Assembly (NCBI RefSeq): GCF_034555375.1
Contig: NZ_CP140706.1
Span: 1,665,001 to 1,729,000 of the forward strand
DNA from: Pseudomonas sp. B33.4
GTDB taxonomy: Bacteria; Pseudomonadota; Gammaproteobacteria; Pseudomonadales; Pseudomonadaceae
Direction: 5' to 3'
Length of the DNA stretch: 64,000 nucleotides
Of this stretch, positions 26,853-34,347 are shown one piece after another. The notes beneath the pieces are model-generated. The model searched no databases. It saw nothing but the letters and a program-made list of their open reading frames with translations, and was not told the origin of the DNA. Both the position numbers and the translations under genes were made by a program. The first letter of the stretch is position 1. The number at the start of each line of letters is the position of its first letter.

Positions 26853-28076
26853 ATGAGTGACATCAATCAGAAAGACGACCAGGAAATCGGCCCAGCAGGC
26901 GAAAAGCTGCAGAAAGTCCTCGCCCGTATCGGCGTCGGCTCGCGCCGTGACGTGGAATCCTGGATCAGCCAGGGCCGGATCAAGGTCAATGGCAAAGACG
27001 CCACCCTCGGCCTGCGCGTCGACATGCACGACGCCATCACCATTGATGGCAAGGTGATCAAGCGCGAAGAGGCTGCCGAATCGGTGCGCCGCGTGATCAT
27101 GTACAACAAACCCGATGGCGAGATCTGCACCCGTGACGACCCGGAAGGCCGTCCGACCGTGTTCGACAAGCTGCCGCGTCCGAAAGAAGGTCGCTGGATC
27201 AACATCGGTCGTCTCGACATCAACACCACCGGTCTGCTGATGTTCACCACCGACGGTGAGCTGGCCAACCGCCTGATGCACCCGTCCTACGAGATGGACC
27301 GTGAGTACGCTGTGCGTGTACGCGGTGAAGTCGATGACGAAATGATCGAGCGCCTGAAGGCCGGCGTGGTGCTGGAAGACGGCCCGGCCAAGTTCACCGA
27401 CATCAAACAGGCGCCAGGTGGCGAAGGCTTCAACCACTGGTATCACTGCGTGGTGATGGAAGGCCGTAACCGTGAGGTTCGTCGTCTGTGGGAATCGCAA
27501 GGACTGGTGGTCAGCCGTCTGAAGCGCGTGCGTTTCGGTCCGGTGTTCCTCAACTCCGACCTGCCGATGGGCCGCTGGCGCGAAATGAGCCAGTACGAAG
27601 TCGACATCCTCAGTGCCGAAGTCGGCCTGACCCCAGTAGCGATGCCGCAGCTGAACGCCAAGAGCAAAGACAAGCTTGAGCGTATGCAGCGCAAATCGTC
27701 GCGCCCAATGGGTAAGACCGAGCGCGTGCGCACGCTGCGTCCAGCCGCTGGCGCGCCGACCGGCCCACGCCCAAGCCGCGAGCCGCAGATCGAAGGCGAG
27801 CGTCCAGGTCGCAAGCCAGTTGCCACCCGTGACGGCGAGCGCGCTCCGCGTCCGGCCAACGGTCGCACTGAGCGTGGCGAGCGTGGTGCTCCGAGCGGTC
27901 GTGGTACGCCAGTGGCGGATCGTCCAGCGGACACCACCAACAAGCGCCCGGCCAAGCCTGCGCCGAAGCGTCCGGGGATCAAGCTGGTTGATGGCGACAA
28001 GCCGTCGGGCAAGCGTCGTGGTGCACCGGCCGGTTCCGGTCAGCGTCCGGGGTTTGGTCGCAAAAAGCCGGAATAA
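26853..28076 (+). CDS. rluB: 23S rRNA pseudouridine synthase B
   Basis: A 407-residue protein: S4 RNA-binding domain (about 17-75, ARIGVGSRRDVESWI), then the RsuA-family catalytic domain with the nucleophile Asp122 in GRLDINTTGLL, and EGRNREVRRLWE. E. coli RluB modifies U2605 of 23S rRNA. After about residue 265 comes a basic Arg/Pro/Gly-rich tail of about 140 residues, probably disordered RNA-binding sequence. GGGAGGTG precedes the ATG. Confidence 0.93.
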   Translation: MSDINQKDDQEIGPAGEKLQKVLARIGVGSRRDVESWISQGRIKVNGKDATLGLRVDMHDAITIDGKVIKREEAAESVRRVIMYNKPDGEICTRDDPEGRPTVFDKLPRPKEGRWINIGRLDINTTGLLMFTTDGELANRLMHPSYEMDREYAVRVRGEVDDEMIERLKAGVVLEDGPAKFTDIKQAPGGEGFNHWYHCVVMEGRNREVRRLWESQGLVVSRLKRVRFGPVFLNSDLPMGRWREMSQYEVDILSAEVGLTPVAMPQLNAKSKDKLERMQRKSSRPMGKTERVRTLRPAAGAPTGPRPSREPQIEGERPGRKPVATRDGERAPRPANGRTERGERGAPSGRGTPVADRPADTTNKRPAKPAPKRPGIKLVDGDKPSGKRRGAPAGSGQRPGFGRKKPE

Positions 28077-28118
28077 GGCAGTTGTGAGCTTCCAGCGGCA
28101 AGCTGCAAGCTAAAGCAG

Positions 28119-28144
28119 AAACGCCAACCTTAGGGTTGGCGTTT
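28119..28144 (+). terminator. Intrinsic terminator after rluB
   Basis: AAACGCCAACC (28119-28129) pairs with GGTTGGCGTTT (28134-28144), 4-base loop, followed by a run of T (28142-28149). Confidence 0.92.
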
Positions 28145-28179
28145 TTTTTGTTTGGCGAAAGGTATGTGGTGCTTTTGAG

Positions 28180-28283
28180 GGCCTCATCGCTGGCAAGCCA
28201 GCTCCCACATGGATCTGCGGTGTTCACAGGATTTATGCAGCGCAACAAAAAACTGTGGGAGCTGGCTTGCCAGCGATGAGGCC
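28180..28283. repeat. REP pair (inverted)
   Basis: Arms of 30 bases (28180-28209 and 28254-28283) are exact complements, beginning GGCCTCATCGCTGGCAAGCC. Confidence 0.9.
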
Positions 28284-28307
28284 AATGCAGCCACCTAATT
28301 TGCAGGA

Positions 28308-29273
28308 TCAGAACACAAAGCGCCCGTCAAACACCGGCTTGTCATCCAGTGCCAACACTCCGCCTGAGAAGATCAGGTCGAGGTGATGACTGCCCTTGGC
28401 GCCACCGCCCAGCCCAAGATGCAGCCCACAATGACGCTCTTCAAACCCGGCATTGCGCGCATACAGTTCCTTCACGCCTTCGTTGGTGCCAATCCCCAAC
28501 TCTTCAATCCGCCGGTTCGACGGATTCGCATCCAGATACTTGTTGAAATCATGCTCCAGCCCCGGCACGTCCGTGGCGATGCGGCTGATGGTCGAGTTCT
28601 CGATCCACAGTTCCAGCGGTGATTCCAGCACGCCGTATTTGCGCGCAAACGGGATGGTGCTGAGGAACGTACCCTTGAACTTCACGTGGCCGTTGATCGC
28701 TTCGCTGTGGGTGGCGATTTCGCCGGGGGCCAGGTCGAAGTTGCCGACGCCGTTGATGTCGGTCCACTTCTTGATGCTGCTCAGCGGCGTTTCAAACCAT
28801 GAACCGTCATCGTCCTTGAAACTCAGCGTGGTCGCCTGGGACATGCGCTGGATCAAGTGACTGTTGAGCCCGGCAATCCTCTGCGGGGTGACGCTGAAGG
28901 TGTCGTAGAAATACTCGCCGTAATCTTTGAACAGCAGCGACTTCTTCCAGTTTTCCGCCATCACACTTTGCAGTGCGCGGACAAACTCCGGGCCGTCGGG
29001 GCGCGGGTTGGGCAGGGTGGAAGAGTCGTAGAAGAAAATGTACAGATCGCTGTCGGTGATTGCCGAAGTCAGCGCTGCGGTGCTTTCCAGGTCCAGACGT
29101 CGGGCGCTGAACTGGAAACGAGGATGATCGCCTGCCTGTTCGGCGATGGCGCCGGTCAGCGCTTGGTAATCAGCCGTGTGGCCGAGCAATACCTTCGCCG
29201 AGTCGAGGCCGGCAAGGGCAGGGTGGTGTTCGAGGTAGTAAAGGAAATGCGAGATCGCGCGGGGCTTATCCAT
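28308..29273 (-). CDS. M29-type aminopeptidase-like metalloprotein
   Basis: A 321-residue protein. The C-terminal half resembles M29 (aminopeptidase T/AmpS) metallopeptidases: APGEIATHS (E185), LWIENSTIS, EELGIGTNEGVKEL (E258), HCGLHLGLGGG (H285) and SHHLDLIF (H297, D299), matching the five metal ligands of that family as I recall them. The N-terminal 130 residues are less typical, and the protein is about 80 residues shorter than classical M29 enzymes. The ATG at 29273 has GGAGG 4 bases upstream; a GTG at 29357 would run into the peptide gene. It lies 71 bases after a 45-codon gene on the same strand and may act on that product. Confidence 0.65.
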   Translation of the reverse strand: MDKPRAISHFLYYLEHHPALAGLDSAKVLLGHTADYQALTGAIAEQAGDHPRFQFSARRLDLESTAALTSAITDSDLYIFFYDSSTLPNPRPDGPEFVRALQSVMAENWKKSLLFKDYGEYFYDTFSVTPQRIAGLNSHLIQRMSQATTLSFKDDDGSWFETPLSSIKKWTDINGVGNFDLAPGEIATHSEAINGHVKFKGTFLSTIPFARKYGVLESPLELWIENSTISRIATDVPGLEHDFNKYLDANPSNRRIEELGIGTNEGVKELYARNAGFEERHCGLHLGLGGGAKGSHHLDLIFSGGVLALDDKPVFDGRFVF

Positions 29274-29344
29274 GAGTCCTCCCTGACTGACCGTGAAGAA
29301 AATGGCAGGCACGACCGGCCGGATCGTGCCTGCCCGGAGATGTC

Positions 29345-29482
29345 TTACAGAGGCCACATCGCCGTGCCGAACGGAACTACCGCGTCGGCTTGCATCATTT
29401 CCACAGCCGCCTCGTGGGTCGGTGCTTCAAACCATTGGTCCAGTTGCAGTTCGGTATCCAAGTCTTTTTCCAGTGCTTGCAT
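29345..29482 (-). CDS. Small 45-residue peptide, candidate substrate of the adjacent M29-like protein
   Basis: Reading the - strand from ATG at 29482 gives 45 codons then TAA. AGGAG lies 7 bases upstream, a strong ribosome site. The N-terminal two thirds are acidic and helical (MQALEKDLDTELQLDQWFEA), followed by PTHEAAVEMMQADAVV, then the hydrophobic end PFGTAMWPL. Leader-like acidic helix plus a short distinctive C-terminus is the layout of many ribosomally made, modified peptides, but no modifying enzyme other than the M29-like protein is next to it. No similarity is recognised. Very confident as an expressed reading frame by position and ribosome site, much less so on role. Confidence 0.6.
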   Translation of the reverse strand: MQALEKDLDTELQLDQWFEAPTHEAAVEMMQADAVVPFGTAMWPL

Positions 29483-29797
29483 GGTCGATCTCCTAGATGA
29501 CTTTCACGGTTGTGACTGGCCGGTCGAGGTGGCCGGCAAGACGTGAAGAACCTAGTTCAGGGTTTTTTGTAATGCAAAAAATTATTCATTTAATTTTTAA
29601 ATAGACTTTTTATTCTGTTTTTAAGCGGCGGTTTTCTTATTTGAAAACAAAAAACTAAGTCGCGTTTTTCATTAGCAAGCTAGCTACCGTCAATTTGCAG
29701 ACGTCTGACAGAAATTTCTGAAATGGAAACTCTGCGTTACACGTCGTAAAGAAATAGTTACGAAAAAGCCGGAAAAGCCGAGTGAATCCAACCCTCC
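29483..29797. other. AT-rich intergenic region upstream of the peptide gene
   Basis: About 29560-29640 is strikingly AT-rich for this genome (ATTATTCATTTAATTTTTAA) and lies directly upstream of the - strand peptide gene, so it probably carries its promoter. A short palindrome GAACCTAGTTC sits at 29548-29558. No gene is seen. Confidence 0.5.
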
Positions 29798-29941
29798 ATG
29801 GAGTCTGTAAGGAAAAGCTGCCGAAGCCTGCTCCGCCGCGGGCTGCGCAAGGCTCTGGCGCGCTTGTTTCAGTGGCGTTTGCAGGGTGAGATGCGCCCCA
29901 TGCCTGTCGTGCAGGTGCATAACAAGAAGGAGGCGCAATGA
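29798..29941 (+). CDS. Possible small basic protein (47 residues)
   Basis: A frame starting ATG at 29798 encodes a strongly basic, helical N-terminal part (RSLLRRGLRKALARLFQWRL) and ends in TGA that overlaps the next ATG (ATGA). No good ribosome site precedes it. It could be chance; the overlap and the strong ribosome site at its end are why it is listed. Unknown function. Confidence 0.3.
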   Translation: MESVRKSCRSLLRRGLRKALARLFQWRLQGEMRPMPVVQVHNKKEAQ

Positions 29942-30084
29942 ACGCCGTGACTGATCTCCACCTTTCTCCGTGGGACGGTTTTTTCCTCGTCCACGCCGAT
30001 GGCCTGCAAAGGCCTGACTCAATTTTTGCAGCCGCTCGAGTGTCTCGAGGCGGACACACGCAATCCCGGCAACCATCACGCTGA
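29938..30084 (+). CDS. Possible small protein (48 residues), overlapping the previous frame
   Basis: ATG at 29938 is preceded by AAGGAGG, one of the best ribosome sites in this region. The frame reads MNAVTDLHLSPWDGFFLVHA then becomes Arg/Gln/Ser-rich and stops at 30084, which looks like a real start followed by a broken or non-coding end. It may be the remnant of a longer gene or a regulatory frame. Unknown. Confidence 0.3.
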   Translation: MNAVTDLHLSPWDGFFLVHADGLQRPDSIFAAARVSRGGHTQSRQPSR

Positions 30085-30118
30085 TCCAGCGGGGTCTGGC
30101 AGCAGGGGGTTAGCGGTG

Positions 30119-30124
30119 TACAAT
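30119..30124 (+). promoter_or_regulatory. Possible -10 element of the aroP transcript
   Basis: TACAAT fits a -10 box; no clear -35 is visible. Transcription from here would place the 20-codon leader at about +125. Confidence 0.3.
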
Positions 30125-30252
30125 GCGCCGCGTTTTAACTGTGACCCTCTGCGTAATCGCGCAAATATCAAGGCTATCCGCCTTGTTCACTCCGTGGCGC
30201 CACAAGCGTTTCGGGTTCGATTTCGTCACAGATAAAAACAAACAGGTGACGC

Positions 30253-30315
30253 ATGACCGTTGTAAATAAGCTGAACTCCTGGTGCCTGCGCTGGGGTTTG
30301 ATCGGGGCTGCCTGA
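30253..30315 (+). CDS. Putative 20-residue leader peptide upstream of aroP
   Basis: ATG at 30253, preceded by AGGTGA at good spacing, encodes MTVVNKLNSWCLRWGLIGAA and stops at 30315, 60 bases before aroP. It has two Trp, one Cys and no Phe/Tyr. A translated leader with Trp codons ahead of an aromatic amino acid permease suggests translational sensing of charged tRNA or of the ribosome itself, but I see no clear terminator/antiterminator pair. Confidence 0.5.
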   Translation: MTVVNKLNSWCLRWGLIGAA

Positions 30316-30375
30316 AATCGCAACCTTGCAGCAACGTCTACTGAACATCATCAAACCTTGCGTGAGACCTTTTTC

Positions 30376-31794
30376 ATGAGTGGACAACCCTCGCAATCAG
30401 GCGAGCTGAAACGCGGCCTGAAAAATCGCCACATTCAACTGATCGCCCTTGGTGGCGCGATCGGTACCGGATTGTTCCTCGGCTCGGCCGGGGTACTGAA
30501 ATCCGCCGGCCCGTCGATGATCCTCGGCTATGCCATCTGCGGCTTCATCGCCTTCATGATCATGCGCCAGCTCGGCGAGATGATCGTCGAAGAGCCGGTG
30601 GCCGGTTCCTTCAGCCATTTCGCGCACAAGTACTGGGGCGGCTTTGCCGGTTTCCTGTCGGGCTGGAACTGCTGGATTCTGTACATTCTGGTGGGCATGT
30701 CGGAGCTGACCGCGGTCGGCAAATACATCCACTACTGGGCCCCGGACATTCCGACCTGGGTCTCTGCGGCAGCCTTCTTCGTGCTGATCAACGCGATCAA
30801 CCTGGCCAACGTCAAAGTCTTTGGTGAGGCCGAATTCTGGTTCGCGATCATCAAGGTCGTGGCGATCGTCGGCATGATTGCGCTCGGCAGCTACCTGCTG
30901 GTCAGCGGCAACGGCGGCCCGCAAGCCTCGGTAAGTAACCTGTGGTCGCACGGTGGTTTCTTCCCGAATGGTGTGAGCGGTCTGGTGATGGCCATGGCGA
31001 TCATCATGTTCTCCTTTGGCGGTCTGGAAATGCTCGGTTTCACCGCAGCTGAAGCCGACAAGCCGAAAACCGTGATCCCGAAAGCGATCAACCAGGTGAT
31101 CTATCGGATCCTGATTTTCTACATCGGCGCACTGGTGATCCTGCTGTCGCTGACGCCGTGGGACAGCCTGCTGGAAACCCTTAACGCGTCCGGCGATTCG
31201 TACAGCGGCAGCCCGTTCGTGCAAGTGTTCTCGATGCTCGGCAGCAACACCGCCGCGCACATCCTCAACTTCGTGGTCCTGACCGCTGCGTTGTCGGTGT
31301 ACAACAGCGGCACCTACTGCAACAGCCGCATGCTGCTGGGCATGGCCGAGCAGGGTGATGCGCCAAAAGGTCTGGCGAAGATCGACAAGCGCGGCGTGCC
31401 GGTGCGCTCGATTCTGGCTTCCGCAGCGGTGACGCTGGTCGCCGTGCTGCTTAATTACCTGATCCCGCAACACGCGCTGGAACTGCTGATGTCGCTGGTG
31501 GTTGCAACGCTGGTGATCAACTGGGCGATGATCAGCTTCTCGCACTTCAAGTTCCGTCAGCACATGAACAAGACCCGGCAGACGCCGCTGTTCAAGGCGC
31601 TGTGGTACCCGTACGGCAACTTCATCTGCCTGGCGTTCGTCGCATTCATTCTTGGCGTGATGCTGCTGATCCCGGGCATTCAGATCTCGGTCTACGCGAT
31701 TCCGGTGTGGGTCGTATTCATGTGGGTCTGCTACGTGATCAAGAACAAGCGCGGTGCGCAGCAGGCCGTGCACGCGGCAGGTGCTGCCAAGTAA
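30376..31794 (+). CDS. aroP: Aromatic amino acid permease, AroP type
   Basis: A 472-residue APC-family transporter of 12 membrane spans, very close to E. coli AroP in recall: ELKRGLKNRHIQLIALGGAI, GEMIVEEPVAGSFSHFAHKY, ELTAVGKYIHYW, FSFGGLEMLGFTAAEA. Imports Phe, Tyr and/or Trp by proton symport across the inner membrane. ATG at 30376 (MSGQPSQSGELK) is preferred to one at 30358. The phenylalanine catabolic cluster 7 kb downstream makes a link in physiology plausible. Confidence 0.9.
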   Translation: MSGQPSQSGELKRGLKNRHIQLIALGGAIGTGLFLGSAGVLKSAGPSMILGYAICGFIAFMIMRQLGEMIVEEPVAGSFSHFAHKYWGGFAGFLSGWNCWILYILVGMSELTAVGKYIHYWAPDIPTWVSAAAFFVLINAINLANVKVFGEAEFWFAIIKVVAIVGMIALGSYLLVSGNGGPQASVSNLWSHGGFFPNGVSGLVMAMAIIMFSFGGLEMLGFTAAEADKPKTVIPKAINQVIYRILIFYIGALVILLSLTPWDSLLETLNASGDSYSGSPFVQVFSMLGSNTAAHILNFVVLTAALSVYNSGTYCNSRMLLGMAEQGDAPKGLAKIDKRGVPVRSILASAAVTLVAVLLNYLIPQHALELLMSLVVATLVINWAMISFSHFKFRQHMNKTRQTPLFKALWYPYGNFICLAFVAFILGVMLLIPGIQISVYAIPVWVVFMWVCYVIKNKRGAQQAVHAAGAAK

Positions 31795-31813
31795 GCGTTG
31801 ACGCAGAAACACC

Positions 31814-31837
31814 AAACCCGGCCTGAGTGCCGGGTTT
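31814..31837 (+). terminator. Intrinsic terminator after aroP
   Basis: AAACCCGGC (31814-31822) pairs with GCCGGGTTT (31829-31837), 6-base loop, followed by TTTT. Confidence 0.92.
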
Positions 31838-31862
31838 TTTTATGACTGCAAATATTGGGGCG

Positions 31863-33212
31863 CTATTGATAGTCGGCGAGAGGATAGTCCCTGCACAAGG
31901 TTTCGACTTCTGAGCGAAACTGCGCGAGGAGCAGGGGTTCCAGGGTGTAATCCTGTTCGCCGAGCGGTGCCACGGTATTCAGAATCCGCACGATCAAATC
32001 GACGATCTGGCGGCTGCCGTGGACATCGATCCGGCGTTGCGCCAGAGCAGCCGTGCCGATGCGCAATCCGCTGGTAACCAGTGCCGAGCGGTGATCGTCG
32101 GGTACGCGATATTTGCTGACAATGATCCCGCAGTGCCCCAGCGCCGCCTCCGCGATGGCGCCCGTGACGCCGCCACGCAAGTGAACCAGCACCGTGTGGT
32201 TTTCACTGCAGCCGCCGACCACTTCATAGTCCTGTGCCTGAAACGCCTTGGCCATCTCATCCGCCGTACTGCGGATCTGCGCCATGCAGGCATCGAATTC
32301 GGCAGACATTGCGTAGCCCAGCGCTGCAGCCTTTGCCGCGATCATGTTGGCGGCTGGCGAGCCCTGCATTCGCGGGTACACGGCTTGATCGAGGAGGCGG
32401 CTGAAAGTGGTCCTCAAACCGGGAATCTTGGTGTTCGCGTCACGCCCGCTGAGGATCACGCCACCCCGAGGCCCGGCGAGTTGCTTGTGCGTGCAAGTGA
32501 CGGTGACCTGTGCGGCGTCGATCGGGCTTGGGTGCCTGCCGGTGGCGACAAGCCCGGCGATGTGCGAAATGTCGGCGAGCAGGATGGCACCGGCTTCATC
32601 GGCAATTTCGCGAAACCGCTTGAAGTCCACCACTCGCGAATAGGCGGTGGCGCCGCAGAGGATGACGCGTGGCCGATGGGCGAGTGCCAGCAGGCGTACC
32701 TTGTCGTAATCGATGAGGCCGTCTGCGGTCGTGCCGTACTGGATTGCCTTGTAGTAGGCACCCGAAAACGCAGCGAGGCTGCCATGAGTCAGATGACCAC
32801 CGTGTTCCACTGCCATGCCCAGCAAGGTGTCACCCGGCTCCAGCAAAGCCGTGAGCACCTGGTAAACGGCGTTCGACGCCGAGTGTGGCTGGACGTTGGC
32901 GTATTGGGCCGCGAACAGTTCCCGCGCCCTGCGGATGGCCAGTGACTCGACCAGCTCGACGTTCTCGCACCCTGCGCTGTGACGTTTGCCGGACATGCCT
33001 TCTGCGCTCACGTTGACCAGCACTGAAGCAGAAGCCACCAAGGTTCGCGGCTGGACTGCGCAGGAGGACGAGACCAGTGAAAGCGTGTGCTGTTGACGCG
33101 TAACTTCAGCGTCGAGAATTGCCGCCAGTTCGGCGTCTTCTACGCGAAGATCTGCCAGGCCGCGTCGCAGCAAGTCAGTCTGGTTCTTGAGCGGTTCAGT
33201 AATGACTGCCAT
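31863..33212 (-). CDS. Serine hydroxymethyltransferase-like PLP enzyme, divergent paralogue
   Basis: A 449-residue fold-type I PLP enzyme aligned by eye with GlyA: YANVQPHSASNAVYQVL, EHGGHLTHGS, ADISHIAGLVATG (D214, H217), PLP Lys243 in TCTHKQLAGPRGG and the carboxylate-binding Arg in TSGLRIGT. The catalytic Glu is kept (SAEGMSGKRH, E71), but the tyrosines of the GlyA motifs KYAEG and GKRYYGG are replaced (Ser, His78, Ser79), and the N-terminal LIASEN motif reads LVSSSC. This points to altered chemistry: an aldolase, transaldolase or other amino acid enzyme rather than the housekeeping folate enzyme. Divergent from the XRE block with a 511-base gap. Confidence 0.82.
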   Translation of the reverse strand: MAVITEPLKNQTDLLRRGLADLRVEDAELAAILDAEVTRQQHTLSLVSSSCAVQPRTLVASASVLVNVSAEGMSGKRHSAGCENVELVESLAIRRARELFAAQYANVQPHSASNAVYQVLTALLEPGDTLLGMAVEHGGHLTHGSLAAFSGAYYKAIQYGTTADGLIDYDKVRLLALAHRPRVILCGATAYSRVVDFKRFREIADEAGAILLADISHIAGLVATGRHPSPIDAAQVTVTCTHKQLAGPRGGVILSGRDANTKIPGLRTTFSRLLDQAVYPRMQGSPAANMIAAKAAALGYAMSAEFDACMAQIRSTADEMAKAFQAQDYEVVGGCSENHTVLVHLRGGVTGAIAEAALGHCGIIVSKYRVPDDHRSALVTSGLRIGTAALAQRRIDVHGSRQIVDLIVRILNTVAPLGEQDYTLEPLLLAQFRSEVETLCRDYPLADYQ

Positions 33213-33266
33213 TGCTTGATTCCTTCCTTGGTTTTGCGTGATTTGCGCATGTCCTTGCTGCCAGAT

Positions 33267-33324
33267 CTGTACAGGCGAATCCGTGTTTTGACCGCTGTGC
33301 GCGCAAAACTAAACCCTGTACAGG
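33267..33324 (-). promoter_or_regulatory. Twin CTGTACAGG operator-like sites
   Basis: CTGTACAGG occurs at 33267-33275 and again at 33316-33324, 49 bases apart, 55-112 bases upstream of the SHMT-like start. CTGTAC repeats are recalled as the sites of some GntR/MocR (PLP-sensing) regulators. No such regulator is in the window. The rest of the 511-base divergent gap (33213-33723) shows AT-rich promoter-like DNA around 33400-33450 and no gene. Confidence 0.45.
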
Positions 33325-33650
33325 CCCCCGGTTTTTCGTTCTTTCACTCTCGAGAATGAGACGCCGGATTGACGCATCATAGATTTTTCAGTGAGGAACG
33401 CTACAGAATTAATCAAAAAAATGAACATTCTTCAAAGAAAATGATTCTTTTTGTAGTCGCGTCGGGTGTAAAACTGACATTGCCCGGGCCGATTTTCAGA
33501 CCTGGGATGGAAGACGACAGGAACTGACGAGTCATTAGCGAGGCTGAAATGACCCCGCACGTTGGCGGAAGCAGCCTGTGAAAGCTGACTTTTTATACCG
33601 AACCCAGGGAGGGAGAATGCTATGATCCTGCGCGGCACTGACAGGGATAT

Positions 33651-33719
33651 AACTGCAATTTCCTACCTCACTTGTGTATGTCCGGAATGATCATTCCCGA
33701 CGTGACATTGATTGCAGTT
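33651..33719 (+). promoter_or_regulatory. Palindromic sites in front of the XRE gene
   Basis: A perfect 14-base palindrome GGAATGATCATTCC (33684-33697) is nested in a wider inverted repeat AACTGCAAT (33651-33659) / ATTGCAGTT (33711-33719), ending 5 bases before the XRE start. This is a likely autoregulatory operator. Confidence 0.5.
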
Positions 33720-33723
33720 AAAA

Positions 33724-34347
33724 ATGGATGATAAGCATGTGATGCACAGAAGAGAAAGATCGGAGAATCTGAAAAACAATATCAAGTACCTGATCAAGAG
33801 TCGCGGGGAGACGCAACTGTCCTTGTGTCACTCCAGTGGTTTGACCCGAACGACCATCTATAACATTCTCGAAGGCAAGGTGGTCAACGTACAGCAGTCC
33901 ACTGTTCGCAAGATCTCTGATTTCTTCGGGGTGTCTTATGAAGAAATCGAGACGATCGATTTTGAAGAGAAGGAAATAATCGAGAGCAGTATCTCTCCGC
34001 AGGGGAATATGAACCCGGCCGCTGTGCCTGTCATCAAGGAAAGCTTGCTCTTGCAAAGTCTGGATAAAAGAATTGGTGAGTTGGCCACGATTTATCCGCT
34101 GACTTACTATTTTGGCGCGTCTTTCAACCTGATTGGCGTGCTTCTGGAAAACGAAATCAGTGGCATGAATGAACCCGGTGATTTGTTGATCGTACAGAAA
34201 GGAGCGTCGACCAGCGACAGGGAAAAACTGCTGTATGACAAAATCACAGCGAAGTTATCTATAAGCCATGAAGGCAGCTTTGATACGGATCGTGTATGCG
34301 TGATCGGAGATGTAATCGAGGAACGATTTAATGGAATGCAGTGTTGA
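33724..34347 (+). CDS. XRE family transcriptional regulator
   Basis: A 207-residue protein: an N-terminal Cro/C1 helix-turn-helix (LIKSRGETQLSLCHSSGLTR, TTIYNILEGKVVNVQQSTVR) and a C-terminal domain (about 95-200; SGMNEPGDLLIVQKGASTSD) that recalls the peptidase S24-like effector fold without an obvious catalytic Ser/Lys pair. Codon use is AT-richer than in the neighbours, suggesting transfer. The ATG at 33724 is chosen over TTG 33712; ATG 33742 is also possible. It overlaps the VUT gene by 17 bases, so both are co-translated. Confidence 0.8.
   Translation: MDDKHVMHRRERSENLKNNIKYLIKSRGETQLSLCHSSGLTRTTIYNILEGKVVNVQQSTVRKISDFFGVSYEEIETIDFEEKEIIESSISPQGNMNPAAVPVIKESLLLQSLDKRIGELATIYPLTYYFGASFNLIGVLLENEISGMNEPGDLLIVQKGASTSDREKLLYDKITAKLSISHEGSFDTDRVCVIGDVIEERFNGMQC

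Noticed and set aside
29690..30079. 129-codon - strand frame in the gap before aroP
   Set aside because: No ribosome site and no protein-like pattern; the + strand small frames fit the signals better.
30397..31815. 472-codon - strand frame opposite aroP
   Set aside because: Mirror of a membrane protein gene; His/Arg/Gln-rich with no motif, and aroP is certain.
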